DNA of 29,627 nt, from positions 1 through 29,627 of IMG/VR virus record IMGVR_UViG_3300046006_004229; one strand, written 5' to 3'. The DNA comes from a virus. This document shows, in pieces, positions 1 to 6,796 of the stretch. The stretch's first letter is position 1. The number at the start of each line of letters is the position of its first letter. The notes under the pieces are model-generated. The model ran no database searches, was not told the DNA's origin, and saw only the letters and a list, made by a program, of their open reading frames with translations. The translations under genes and the position numbers were made by a program.

Positions 1-85
1 AGAGTTCACTTCTTGTATAATTGACTTTTGGAAGTGATGATGAATTCCATTCATCTTCAGTCATGTTTTGTCTTAAATTACTCAT
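1..85 (-). CDS. 5' end of an unidentified gene, cut by the window edge
   Basis: An ATG at 85 opens a frame that stays open to base 1, giving 28 visible residues that begin MSNLRQNMTEDEWNSSSLPK. It follows the metallophosphoesterase stop by only 8 nt, so it is probably cotranscribed from the promoter at 738-769. The visible part is polar, has no signal peptide or membrane segment, and matches no family I recognise. The rest lies outside the window. Confidence 0.6.
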   Translation of the reverse strand, partial: MSNLRQNMTEDEWNSSSLPKVNYTRSEL

Positions 86-93
86 ATCTTTAT

Positions 94-717
94 TTATTTA
101 GGTTCGTGATGATCTTGTGGTAATGATAATTTTGCAATTGATTGTTTATCCATTATATTAATAATATCTATTAAACTATATAGTTCCATATTATTTCCAT
201 CCATTCCAACATCCATTGCTTTACCATTTGATATTTTTTTATCTGGAGGTAAATGAACGTGGCCATGTAAATGTATAGTACCTTTATTCATATTATTCCA
301 ACTTGCTATTGGATAATGCATTAGTATAAATCTATAATCATTTATTTCAAGATCTAAGTATTCATGTACTGAACTAAATAAACTTCGAATATTGCTTTTA
401 TTTCTTTTAATATGATGATCATGATTACCTAAGATTAAGTGAATGTTCTTACATACAATTCTGTTACGGAAATCCTCTATCATTTCAAAACCACCAAATG
501 ACCAATCTCCTAAATGAAATAAAATATCATCCTCCATAACATTTAAGTTAATAGAGTTAACAATTACATTGTTCATTTCTTCTAATGAATCATAATCCCT
601 AGTTCTTTCACTTTCACCTTCAGACCAGTTACTTACACCCCTACAAATATTTTTATGTTGGTAGTGGGTGTCTGATGTAAACCATATCTTTTGTCCTTGT
701 TCTTGTTTTATCTTCAT
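94..717 (-). CDS. Calcineurin-like metallophosphoesterase
   Basis: A 207-aa protein with the full set of calcineurin-like phosphoesterase motifs: D16-x-H18 near the N-terminus, G70-D71, G97-N98-H99-D100, H134 in HYP, and H151-G-H153-V-H155. These residues normally hold a two-metal centre that hydrolyses phosphoesters; the substrate (nucleotide, cyclic nucleotide, nucleic acid end or phosphoprotein) cannot be read from the sequence. No signal peptide, so cytoplasmic. It is the first gene after the promoter at 738-769, with a leader of about 20 nt. A second, different phosphoesterase lies at 7993-8637; the two share only the family motifs. Family assignment is firm; role is unknown. Confidence 0.9.
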   Translation of the reverse strand: MKIKQEQGQKIWFTSDTHYQHKNICRGVSNWSEGESERTRDYDSLEEMNNVIVNSINLNVMEDDILFHLGDWSFGGFEMIEDFRNRIVCKNIHLILGNHDHHIKRNKSNIRSLFSSVHEYLDLEINDYRFILMHYPIASWNNMNKGTIHLHGHVHLPPDKKISNGKAMDVGMDGNNMELYSLIDIINIMDKQSIAKLSLPQDHHEPK

Positions 718-737
718 TACCTTAATTTATTTATACC

Positions 738-769
738 TAAATATAACATCAGTGTTTGGATGAGCCAAA
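738..769 (-). promoter_or_regulatory. Bacteroidota-type promoter P1
   Basis: On the minus strand TTTGG (769-765) is followed by a 19-nt spacer and TATATTTA (745-738), close to the Bacteroidota -33/-7 consensus TTTG and TAnnTTTG. The ATG of the phosphoesterase gene is 20 nt beyond the -7 box. The -33 box is the left half of a perfect dyad, GTTTGG-CTCAT-CCAAAC. Confidence 0.75.
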
Positions 770-772
770 CAT

Positions 773-1852
773 TTACTCATAACTTTCTCTATCTATTTTA
801 ATAACATATGGAAATCTAGGTACTCCATCAGGTGTTAAATTAAAATACTTTACTGTGGCTGTTTTACCTATTAAATTCTTTCTATCATTCCACATTTTAA
901 TACATTCTTCCCAATTAAATTTAGGTGAAGAATTATATATTTTACCTTCTTTAGTTTTAAATACAAATGACCCAACCATACCTGTTTTATTACCACCACC
1001 TTCTTCAACATCAAGTATAATATATTCTTCATCTATAAATGATTTATGTTTAAGTAATGATTTAGAACGTTTGTTTTCATATTTACTATCTAAACGTATC
1101 ATTTGACCTTCATATCCTGCTGACATATAGTCTTCATAATAAGCATTTACATCATTTAAATTATCCAATTGTTCTGTTTTAACCAAAATACAACATTTAG
1201 GTAAAGACATATTTGTTAGTTCTTTATATCTTTTTACAAATGTATCATTATTTGATGGTAAATCATATATATGGTATTGTATTTTAATACGTGATTCATT
1301 TAAATCTTCAGATGTTGGTTTTGTTTTTTTAACTAATGAACAAATAGCATTAAAATCATTTGCAAATTTATCAGCATATAATTCTCCATCAAATATTAAA
1401 CTTGAATCTTTATCAAATAATGATTTCATTGATTCAAAAATGTGAGGTGCAGATACAATTTTCTTACCATTTCTACTCCACATACCATCTTTTTTAACAA
1501 TACATCTAATACCATCTAATTTTGGCTGAGAGAAAACTGGAAATTTAATTTTACTCATTTGATCTTCCCATTTGTGGGCTAACATTGGTTCAAAATGAAT
1601 TTCATTATCAATATCTTTAATATTTTCAAATGAACCTGTTTCTTTTTTCTTACGATGAATTGCTGTTGCTTCTTTAAGTGCCTGTTCTTCAGCTGTACAA
1701 TATGATTTAGCTTTACACAATGTCCATTGTGAAGTTGTTTTAATACCGTCTGTGAATCCAGTTATTGTTCTGTATTTATCACCTTCTATTTCAATGATAA
1801 ACTCATTAATTTTACCTTTAACTGATCGCGAATACAATGTTTTTAATTCCAT
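773..1852 (-). CDS. ATP-dependent DNA ligase
   Basis: A 359-aa nucleotidyltransferase that seals nicks in duplex DNA. Motif I is K111-L-D-G-I-R116, with K111 the expected AMP-accepting lysine; motif Ia is S126-R-N-G; motif III is F154-D-G-E-L; IIIa is YHIYDLP near 193-199; motif IV is E248-G-Q-M-I-R253; motif V is K268-H-K270. The last 75 or so residues are of the right size for the OB-fold domain. The first 75 residues form an extra domain (SQWTLCKAKSYCTAEEQAL) resembling the WGR-like or zinc-free DNA-binding leaders of some phage ligases; that part is inference. It has its own promoter at 1876-1907 with a leader of about 23 nt. Used in phage replication and repair. Confidence 0.93.
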   Translation of the reverse strand: MELKTLYSRSVKGKINEFIIEIEGDKYRTITGFTDGIKTTSQWTLCKAKSYCTAEEQALKEATAIHRKKKETGSFENIKDIDNEIHFEPMLAHKWEDQMSKIKFPVFSQPKLDGIRCIVKKDGMWSRNGKKIVSAPHIFESMKSLFDKDSSLIFDGELYADKFANDFNAICSLVKKTKPTSEDLNESRIKIQYHIYDLPSNNDTFVKRYKELTNMSLPKCCILVKTEQLDNLNDVNAYYEDYMSAGYEGQMIRLDSKYENKRSKSLLKHKSFIDEEYIILDVEEGGGNKTGMVGSFVFKTKEGKIYNSSPKFNWEECIKMWNDRKNLIGKTATVKYFNLTPDGVPRFPYVIKIDRESYE

Positions 1853-1875
1853 AACCTTTATTTTTTACTTATACA

Positions 1876-1907
1876 TAAATATAACATTGGCTCCCGGAGG
1901 AGCCAAA
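1876..1907 (-). promoter_or_regulatory. Bacteroidota-type promoter P2 with a GC-rich hairpin in the spacer
   Basis: TTTGG (1907-1903), 19-nt spacer, TATATTTA (1883-1876) on the minus strand, ahead of the ligase gene (gap to ATG 23 nt). The spacer contains a perfect 6-bp inverted repeat GGCTCC-TCCG-GGAGCC, starting inside the -33 box. In an AT-rich genome this is conspicuous and may be an operator, or a weak transcription barrier for readthrough from the upstream 58-aa gene. Confidence 0.75.
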
Positions 1908-1926
1908 CATTCATGGAAAATAAGTA

Positions 1927-2103
1927 CTACTTCTTACCCTTAGGTTTTTTAGGTGCAGTCTTAACAACTTTTTTAGGGGTTGAATTAGTAGGTTTTTTAG
2001 GTGTTGGAACAATGATTTCTTCAATTGTTTCCTCAAAATCTTCCACTATTTTTCCAAAACCAAATTTAGTTAATAATAATTTAAGTGTTTTAATTATTTT
2101 CAT
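1927..2103 (-). CDS. Small Lys/Pro-rich protein (58 aa)
   Basis: ATG at 2103, TAG at 1927-1929, 58 codons. Residues 1-18 are hydrophobic and basic (MKIIKTLKLLLTKFGFGK), 19-31 are acidic (VEDFEETIEEII), and 33-58 repeat TPKK/APKK units ending in PKGKK. A tail of PKK repeats resembles histone H1-like tails that bind nucleic acid without sequence specificity, so a DNA- or RNA-binding or charge-interaction role is possible but unproven. The ORF lies 20 nt after the HEXXH gene stop and before the ligase promoter, consistent with being last in that transcription unit. An open frame also exists on the other strand here but matches no gene arrangement. Confidence 0.7.
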   Translation of the reverse strand: MKIIKTLKLLLTKFGFGKIVEDFEETIEEIIVPTPKKPTNSTPKKVVKTAPKKPKGKK

Positions 2104-2123
2104 ATTTCTATTTATTATACATA

Positions 2124-2711
2124 TTAAATGCCTTCTTCCTCAAATATTTTAAATACTTTCTTACTTATAGTTTTATAGTTCATACTAAAAGTATTTGGCA
2201 TAATGCCCAATAATCGTTGGTTTAAATATGGAGAATTTGAAGGTGTGCACCATCTGCGAGAATGTAACATATAGTTATAAAATTGAACATACGCATTAGC
2301 TCTTTTAACATACAAATCAATATCAATTTTTAAATTAAATTGTTTGATTATTTTAACACTACGTTTTTCATTATCTAACTCTAAATCACGACATAATGCT
2401 AAATGTTTTTTTATAACATATATATTTTCTCCTGCTAACCATTTTTCTACTTTACTATGACTTTTATTTATATCACACTCAGTCCATAATGGTAATTTAT
2501 CTTTCCATTGAGTTAAATGACTATATTCATGAACTAATGTTGATAAAAAATCAGGACTATTCATAGCTACAGCAAGTGTATAACCATCAAAATATCCTGA
2601 ACATAATGAATTTCCAGGTAATCTTATAGATTGAGTATTTTTAAGAATACATTTAACATTATGTTTTTCACATTCCTGTTTAACATGTTTAATGAATTCC
2701 TTTTGGTTCAT
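2124..2711 (-). CDS. HEXXH zinc metallopeptidase-like protein
   Basis: A 195-aa protein with a classic zincin core: H61-E62-Y-S-H65 inside TLVHEYSHLTQW, followed by a Glu-rich segment (L110-E111-L-D-N-E115) that can supply a third zinc ligand. No signal peptide or membrane segment, so it is probably cytoplasmic, which argues against direct cell-wall cleavage unless it is released by the holin. It sits 6 nt downstream of the lysis-type membrane genes. Similar HEXXH proteins of unknown role occur in large tailed phages. Metallopeptidase fold is likely; substrate unknown. Confidence 0.7.
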   Translation of the reverse strand: MNQKEFIKHVKQECEKHNVKCILKNTQSIRLPGNSLCSGYFDGYTLAVAMNSPDFLSTLVHEYSHLTQWKDKLPLWTECDINKSHSKVEKWLAGENIYVIKKHLALCRDLELDNEKRSVKIIKQFNLKIDIDLYVKRANAYVQFYNYMLHSRRWCTPSNSPYLNQRLLGIMPNTFSMNYKTISKKVFKIFEEEGI

Positions 2712-2717
2712 GAAGTT

Positions 2718-3068
2718 TTAATTAGTCATAAATATAATAACAACTCCAGACATTATAAATACAATTAAACCCATTATATCACCAAAATTAGATGGTTTTA
2801 CCATTTTAATAGGTGGTCTACTTATTAAGCTATCAACAGAGTTTGTAAGTAATTTTATACTATCTGTTTTTATATCTATAATTTGATTTTTACTAATAAA
2901 GACTTGGTTCATTTTAACTGCTTGTTTAGCAGTCATAATTACAACTGAGTCACCATTAATGATTGTCTGTTTCGGGTACTGCGAGTAAATCAAACTTGGA
3001 AGCATTATTAGGCTTAGTAATAATATTAAGTTCTTTTTGAGTTTGGATAAGTTCATGTTGTGTTTCAT
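2718..3068 (-). CDS. Signal-peptide and C-terminal-TM protein, spanin-like candidate
   Basis: A 116-aa protein. Residues 1-29 form a signal peptide (basic n-region, long Leu/Ile stretch, predicted cleavage after IYS, Gln next as is common in Bacteroidota). The exported part (about 30-95) carries TIINGDSVVIMT and a short amphipathic segment, and residues 98-114 form a second hydrophobic helix, so the protein is probably anchored by its C-terminus. The gene starts inside the lipoprotein gene in another frame; the overlap is 113 nt from the first ATG (3068) and 101 nt from the second (3056). The signal peptide needs one of these two starts. Position after a holin-like gene and two coiled-coil membrane genes suggests a role in envelope disruption. 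Confidence 0.7.
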   Translation of the reverse strand: MKHNMNLSKLKKNLILLLSLIMLPSLIYSQYPKQTIINGDSVVIMTAKQAVKMNQVFISKNQIIDIKTDSIKLLTNSVDSLISRPPIKMVKPSNFGDIMGLIVFIMSGVVIIFMTN

Positions 3069-3336
3069 TTAATACTTGTTTAGTTTCAACTAACTCAGTT
3101 TTTAATTGAGTATTTGTTTCTTTTAATGTAACAATTGATGTAACTATATTCTTTACTTCTTTTACTTGTTTTTCATTTGCGTCCTGAACAACCATTCCAG
3201 ATTTAATTAGTCGTTTAGAGCTTCTTTCAAGTATGTTTGATAATGATGTATCTGAATTTATAATATCTTTTTCTGTATTAGTAGATTTATTTGTGCAACC
3301 AATCATAATAATACTAAGGAATACAAGTATTTTCAT
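2956..3336 (-). CDS. Coiled-coil lipoprotein, outer-membrane spanin candidate
   Basis: A 126-aa predicted lipoprotein: short n-region, hydrophobic core and lipobox MIGC with the lipidated cysteine at C14. Residues about 58-104 are rich in Thr/Glu/Lys/Leu and read as a coiled coil (ETNTQLKTELVETKQVLNET). This is the architecture expected of a two-component spanin's outer-membrane subunit, although it is longer than the classic Rz1. It begins 1 nt after the stop of the TM plus coiled-coil gene, so the two are translationally linked, and its last 113 nt also encode the start of the next gene in the +1 frame. The lysis role is inferred from architecture and neighbours. Confidence 0.7.
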   Translation of the reverse strand: MKILVFLSIIMIGCTNKSTNTEKDIINSDTSLSNILERSSKRLIKSGMVVQDANEKQVKEVKNIVTSIVTLKETNTQLKTELVETKQVLNETQHELIQTQKELNIITKPNNASKFDLLAVPETDNH

Positions 3337-3337
3337 A

Positions 3338-3652
3338 TTATTTTATTTGTCCTAAATTTGTTAGTATTTCTAGTTTAGTTATTGCTACCGCGAAAGCACT
3401 ATCACTACGTTTAAGTTGAGTTGATAAAAAATCAACTTTAGTTTCTAATACTTCTATTTTAGTTTCATGTTTTGAAATCTGATTAGTGTAATTAAATTTA
3501 CCATCAGCATATAAATAACCAATAGCAATAATTACAATAAATAATAGTCCTTTTACTGGATCTTTTGAAAATTGTTCAAATGATATAGGTAAAGCAGCTT
3601 TTGATGTTATATTACCTATAGCACTTTCTGCGGGTTTAGTAGCTTTTCTCAT
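3338..3652 (-). CDS. Single-TM coiled-coil protein, inner-membrane spanin candidate
   Basis: 104 aa. Residues 1-33 are polar, 34-49 form one transmembrane helix (GLLFIVIIAIGYLYAD), and 55-98 form a Leu/Ile/Val-spaced coiled coil (KHETKIEVLETKVDFLSTQL). A TM helix followed by a periplasmic coiled coil matches an i-spanin (Rz-like) layout, but with an unusually long N-terminal tail. Its ATG overlaps the stop of the holin-like gene by one base (TAATG), and the lipoprotein gene follows after one base, so holin, i-spanin-like and o-spanin-like proteins would be made from one message. Function is inferred. Confidence 0.7.
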   Translation of the reverse strand: MRKATKPAESAIGNITSKAALPISFEQFSKDPVKGLLFIVIIAIGYLYADGKFNYTNQISKHETKIEVLETKVDFLSTQLKRSDSAFAVAITKLEILTNLGQIK

Positions 3653-3903
3653 TATCCTTCTGTATTATCTTCTTTTTTATGTTTAGTAAACTTATCTATA
3701 GTATCTGCACCCATTCCAATAGTAGTAATTATCATTACTGCATTTACTAAATCAGGGGATGGTGAAAAATCAGCATGTGAAAATGAGTTTACACACATAG
3801 TACCACATAAAAATAAAGCACCAACAAAAGCAATAACCGGTTTGATTGAGGTAGATCCTCTTTCATCTTTAAATAGATCGATAATCCATTGTTTAAAATT
3901 CAT
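3652..3903 (-). CDS. Holin-like membrane protein
   Basis: 83 aa with two hydrophobic helices (about 20-38 and 51-67), joined by a short polar loop (FSHADFSPSP), and a charged C-terminus (KFTKHKKEDNTEG). The pattern 'GSTS-IKPVIAF...G' followed by a Gly-containing second helix and 'D-T-I-D-KF' is typical of small holin-like proteins in Bacteroidota phages. It leads a run of four membrane or exported genes and follows a strong terminator, so it may have its own start site in the 50 nt upstream, where I see only a weak TATTATTG -7-like box at a plausible spacing. No endolysin is recognisable beside it. Holin function is inferred. Confidence 0.65.
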   Translation of the reverse strand: MNFKQWIIDLFKDERGSTSIKPVIAFVGALFLCGTMCVNSFSHADFSPSPDLVNAVMIITTIGMGADTIDKFTKHKKEDNTEG

Positions 3904-3944
3904 AATATTAAGTTAATTAGGGTTCAATAATACATATTCAAAGA

Positions 3945-3977
3945 AAAAACAAAAAAAGCCTAACCGAAGTTAAGCTT
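3945..3977 (-). terminator. Intrinsic terminator with UUCG tetraloop
   Basis: On the minus strand AAGCTTAAC-TTCG-GTTAGGCTT forms a 9-bp stem (one G-U pair) closed by the very stable C(UUCG)G tetraloop at 3956-3977, followed by a T-rich run (3957-3945, interrupted by one G). It lies 4 nt after the 31-aa membrane gene and before the holin-like gene, so it should separate the surface-protein transcripts from the lysis-type genes. Confidence 0.85.
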
Positions 3978-3981
3978 AATT

Positions 3982-4077
3982 TTAATGAATTAATGTACTT
4001 ATAATAGTCACTAAACCATATATTACTAATATACCAAATATTATTATTCTTATAGTTGTGTTTGTTTTGTCACTCAT
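3982..4077 (-). CDS. 31-aa single-TM membrane protein
   Basis: ATG at 4077, TAA at 3982-3984. The N-terminus is polar (MSDKTNTTIR) and is followed by one hydrophobic helix of about 20 residues (IIIFGILVIYGLVTIISTLI). It sits 9 nt after the stop of the Gly-rich coiled-coil gene and directly before the terminator at 3956-3977, which fits a real last gene of an operon. Possible roles include a small holin or antiholin-like membrane peptide; none can be assigned. Confidence 0.65.
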   Translation of the reverse strand: MSDKTNTTIRIIIFGILVIYGLVTIISTLIH

Positions 4078-4086
4078 TTTTATAAT

Positions 4087-5001
4087 TTACCAAAACTTAA
4101 GTTTCTTAAATCCTTTGTCTACTTGTTTACCAGCGTTATTTAAAGCATCTTGAGCTTCTCTAGCTTTTCTATCTATTTCTTCCTGTGCTGCTCTAGCTTG
4201 TCTATCTAATTCATCTTGAGCTGCTCTAGCTTGTCTTTCAGTTTCTCTTTGAGTTGCTTCAGCTGCTTTCTTTGTTGCTTCTGCTGCTTTTTTAGTTTCA
4301 ATTTCAGCTTGACGTGATTTTTCTTCAGCTAATGCTTTTGTTTGTGCTGCGGCTTTTTCTGATGCTTCTTTTGCTAATCTAGCATCTTCAGCTATTTGGT
4401 TTGTATCAACACTTACACTTAAATCAACTTCAACACCTAATAAAACAGCTACATCTCCACTAACACCAACTGTCACAACACCATCTGTAAAAGTAGCTTC
4501 ACCTCCACCACCAATAGCAACTTGTTCTCCAACTGATACACCTGCACCTGCTGTAACTGAACCTTCTCTTAAATCAACTGTTCCTTCTCCATCTACTCCA
4601 ACAGATGAACCTGCTGATAAACTTCCATTTGCTACTACTCCTTCATCACCTGCTCTTACTTCAAGACTAGCTTCGTTTCCTGTTTTAGCATAAGCATCTA
4701 CTGTTCCACTAACTCCAAATCCTTCAGCATTAGCTTGACCTTCTACTGTAATATGAGCTTCGGTTGTGTCTGAATAATTTGCTTCTACATAAACGTTATT
4801 ACCGTCTAATCCACCTTCTACTGAAGCTTCTGTTCCTGTTTTAGCAGATACTTCAATACCTACTGAGGCGTTTTCATCTCCTGTTTTTACTCCTGCTGAA
4901 GCAGTAGTTGTGTTATCAAATGATGCTCCACCTGAAGTTCCATCTGAATGTGATTCAGCTGTTTGGTTTGTTTCTAAACTTGTGTTTGTTTTTATTGTCA
5001 T
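4087..5001 (-). CDS. Gly/Thr/Val-rich repeat protein with C-terminal hendecad coiled coil
   Basis: A 304-aa, cysteine-free protein in two halves. Residues 1-200 are low-complexity Gly/Ala/Thr/Val/Ser/Glu with alternating small and beta-branched residues (for example VGIEVSAKTGTEASVEGG), suggesting a repetitive beta structure such as a solenoid. Residues 205-290 are strongly helical: two 7-residue units (KKAAEAT, twice) and then 11-residue repeats (ETERQARAAQD, ELDRQARAAQE, EIDRKAREAQD). It ends in a basic aromatic tail KKLKFW. No signal peptide. It looks like a structural or fibrous protein; virion decoration, fibre or scaffold are possible. It lies between the propeller-like protein and a 31-aa membrane peptide. 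Confidence 0.75.
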   Translation of the reverse strand: MTIKTNTSLETNQTAESHSDGTSGGASFDNTTTASAGVKTGDENASVGIEVSAKTGTEASVEGGLDGNNVYVEANYSDTTEAHITVEGQANAEGFGVSGTVDAYAKTGNEASLEVRAGDEGVVANGSLSAGSSVGVDGEGTVDLREGSVTAGAGVSVGEQVAIGGGGEATFTDGVVTVGVSGDVAVLLGVEVDLSVSVDTNQIAEDARLAKEASEKAAAQTKALAEEKSRQAEIETKKAAEATKKAAEATQRETERQARAAQDELDRQARAAQEEIDRKAREAQDALNNAGKQVDKGFKKLKFW

Positions 5002-5008
5002 GTTTTAA

Positions 5009-5989
5009 TTAAATTATTTCTGCGTTATATGAAATGGTATAATTTCCACCTTCATTATTAGGAAGAAGATAAACACCAAGAATATTATTTTTATATGATG
5101 TATTTGCACTAGTCCAAAGTGTTTGACTAAGTGGGAACTTTAATTTCTTCCAATTAGCTTCACCAAATGTACCATCTTCATTTCTTGAGATATTAACAAA
5201 AGCTGCTCCTAATCCTCCGAAAGATTCAATATCCACAACATCACTTGGTAAATTGTAACCACCAAAACCATCACTTGTAATACCTTCAAAATGTGTAATT
5301 ATGTTAGCAATATCTAAACCAAGATGTTGGTAGAATTTCCAGTTGGTAGTTTCTTTTGTGGCTGAATCCCAATCAACTATAAATGCTTGACTTAATTTAG
5401 TTGGACCTTCAAATGTACATCCACCTGCTAAAGTATAGCTAGTTCCACCATTATACCATACTCCATAAAGTGTAGTACTATAAGCTCCATCTGCTTTAAT
5501 TTCTAAGAATTCCTTAGTGTTAATATTATATATAAAAGCATAAGCATTAGAGTACTCTGTATCATAATTACCTACAGCATGACCACCCATAATACTATGA
5601 ACAAATGTCATCTTAGCATCTGTATTAGCAGAAACTTGTTCCCATGTTCCAGTTCCATCTGATGGTCCTTCATAGAAAAATCCTAAAGTTCTACTATCAC
5701 CTTCTAATTTATATGATCCAACTATTTGAACTCCATTCTCTGAGTTATTTGGACCGTAACAAGAGGTATTAATTACATTGTCACCTGGAAACATCAACTT
5801 GTTCCATTTACCTTCATCACCATTGAAATTTAATGGTCCTTCGTAAAGTAATCCATATGTTAATGTTGAGCTTTCTACTAAGCTTCCAGCTATGTAGACT
5901 TTACCAGAATCTTCAACACCTCTTATTCCTTGAATAAAAGTGTTTCCTTTTTCCTGACAGTTAAAATTTGTGTAGTTAACTTTTTTCAT
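5009..5989 (-). CDS. Repeat protein, possibly a beta-propeller, surface or fibre candidate
   Basis: 326 aa, no signal peptide. It contains recurring units in which a beta strand with aromatic residues precedes 'EGP' and 'W': LLYEGPLNFNG...KWNKLMFPG, FFYEGPSDGTGTWEQV, FIYNINTKEFLEI, AFIVDWDSAT...NWKFYQ, AFVNISRNEDG...NWKKLKFP. The spacing (about 45-55 residues) fits propeller blades or another repeated beta fold. It stops 7 nt before the Gly-rich coiled-coil gene. Both may be virion surface proteins, for example receptor binding, but I see no tail-specific signature and the fold needs structure prediction. Confidence 0.65.
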   Translation of the reverse strand: MKKVNYTNFNCQEKGNTFIQGIRGVEDSGKVYIAGSLVESSTLTYGLLYEGPLNFNGDEGKWNKLMFPGDNVINTSCYGPNNSENGVQIVGSYKLEGDSRTLGFFYEGPSDGTGTWEQVSANTDAKMTFVHSIMGGHAVGNYDTEYSNAYAFIYNINTKEFLEIKADGAYSTTLYGVWYNGGTSYTLAGGCTFEGPTKLSQAFIVDWDSATKETTNWKFYQHLGLDIANIITHFEGITSDGFGGYNLPSDVVDIESFGGLGAAFVNISRNEDGTFGEANWKKLKFPLSQTLWTSANTSYKNNILGVYLLPNNEGGNYTISYNAEII

Positions 5990-5994
5990 TTATT

Positions 5995-6258
5995 TTATTT
6001 TGATTTTAATTCAGCAATTGCGTCTTCAACGTATTTATCTCTTTGATCTTGAAGATATTTTATTCTTTCTAAAAGAATTACTTTATCTTCTTTAGTAGTA
6101 TTTTCAATATATAATTCTTTTTCTTCATATAACTTTTGCCAGTATGCTACTCGTTCTTCCATCATTTTACCTTGATACCAAATAACACCAGTCATAATTA
6201 AAATGGTAAATGATTGTTCTTTTAATTTACTAAAAAATGTATCTGTAATGTTATTCAT
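5995..6258 (-). CDS. Single-TM coiled-coil membrane protein
   Basis: 87 aa. One hydrophobic helix near residues 16-29 (FTILIMTGVIWYQG) is followed by a charged helix 33-85 (ERVAYWQKLYEEKELYI, then ERIKYLQDQRDKYVED) that reads as a coiled coil. The layout is the same as the i-spanin-like protein at 3338-3652, so it could be a second envelope-spanning component or a tether. It starts one base after the stop of the 31-aa membrane gene upstream and ends 5 nt before the repeat-protein gene. Confidence 0.7.
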   Translation of the reverse strand: MNNITDTFFSKLKEQSFTILIMTGVIWYQGKMMEERVAYWQKLYEEKELYIENTTKEDKVILLERIKYLQDQRDKYVEDAIAELKSK

Positions 6259-6259
6259 T

Positions 6260-6355
6260 TTAAGTATTATTATTAATCCAGTTAAATAAAGGTTTCATTA
6301 TTAATTTTCTAATAATTTCCCATATTATTATAGTCCATAATATTTGTTCTATCAT
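6260..6355 (-). CDS. 31-aa hydrophobic membrane peptide
   Basis: ATG at 6355 overlaps the TGA of the upstream gene by four bases (ATGA), and the stop at 6260-6262 is one base before the next ATG, which is strong support for translation. The product is Ile/Trp-rich (ILWTIIIWEIIRKLIM) with a polar Asn-rich C-terminus, so it should insert into or lie on the membrane. No family is recognised. Confidence 0.6.
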   Translation of the reverse strand: MIEQILWTIIIWEIIRKLIMKPLFNWINNNT

Positions 6356-6603
6356 ATTAATTTGGCATAAATATCACCTTCTCCCCAAGCAATCAACTTA
6401 TATAGCCCAGGATGTGAAAATTCATCTATAATATTAAAATCAACTTCTTTCCCATCCCAATCAACTGAATAATCTCCATATTGATTTATAGTTTTAATAT
6501 CATCAGGGTGTAATGAAAGCAGAGTAAATTTTGTATCTTCAGGTAAATAAGGCTGGCACCAAATGTACCAACCATTTGTTGTTAAAACTAATTTACCTTT
6601 CAT
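6352..6603 (-). CDS. Conserved-looking small protein, unknown function (83 aa)
   Basis: 83 aa, cytoplasmic, rich in aromatic residues and strands (GKLVLTTNGWYIWCQP, DYSVDWDGKEVDFNIID). It starts one base before the upstream membrane gene's stop region (6604) and its TGA overlaps the ATG of the 31-aa peptide, so it is part of a translationally coupled run of surface and membrane genes. I do not recognise the family. Confidence 0.75.
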   Translation of the reverse strand: MKGKLVLTTNGWYIWCQPYLPEDTKFTLLSLHPDDIKTINQYGDYSVDWDGKEVDFNIIDEFSHPGLYKLIAWGEGDIYAKLI

Positions 6604-6795
6604 TTAGAATTTTGATATTTCTTCAATCTCATCTTCTAACTTAGCAATAGTTAATGCTTTTAATAAAGATATTACTACCCACATTAAAGTGGTTAATATC
6701 CAAGAATTAAATGGTGTGGATATTAAAGCTAAGATACATGTTAGTATCATTATAAGGTGCATAGATATATCTATAATTTTCATTGTTTTATTCAT
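6604..6795 (-). CDS. Two-TM membrane protein (63 aa)
   Basis: 63 aa with two hydrophobic helices (about 8-25 and 30-48) joined by a short loop (STPFNSW) and a charged C-terminus (KLEDEIEEISKF). The arrangement is holin-like in size and topology but the sequence gives no further support. It abuts the genes on both sides (0-1 nt), sitting between the lipoprotein and the 83-aa protein. Confidence 0.7.
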   Translation of the reverse strand: MNKTMKIIDISMHLIMILTCILALISTPFNSWILTTLMWVVISLLKALTIAKLEDEIEEISKF

Positions 6796-6796
6796 A

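Noticed and set aside
1887-1905. The GGCTCC/GGAGCC hairpin as an intrinsic terminator for the 58-aa gene
   Set aside because: No run of T follows the stem on the minus strand; it lies within the spacer of promoter P2, so an operator or a mere coincidence is more likely.
1752-2152. Open frames on the plus strand opposite the 58-aa gene and the end of the ligase gene
   Set aside because: All recognisable genes run on the minus strand, these frames show no family features, and the 58-aa minus-strand ORF fits the spacing and promoter layout better.
2956-3068. A programmed +1 frameshift joining the lipoprotein gene to the 116-aa gene
   Set aside because: The 116-aa frame has its own ATG and a strong signal peptide in the overlap, so it is better explained as a separate gene. 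I see no slippery site that would be decisive.
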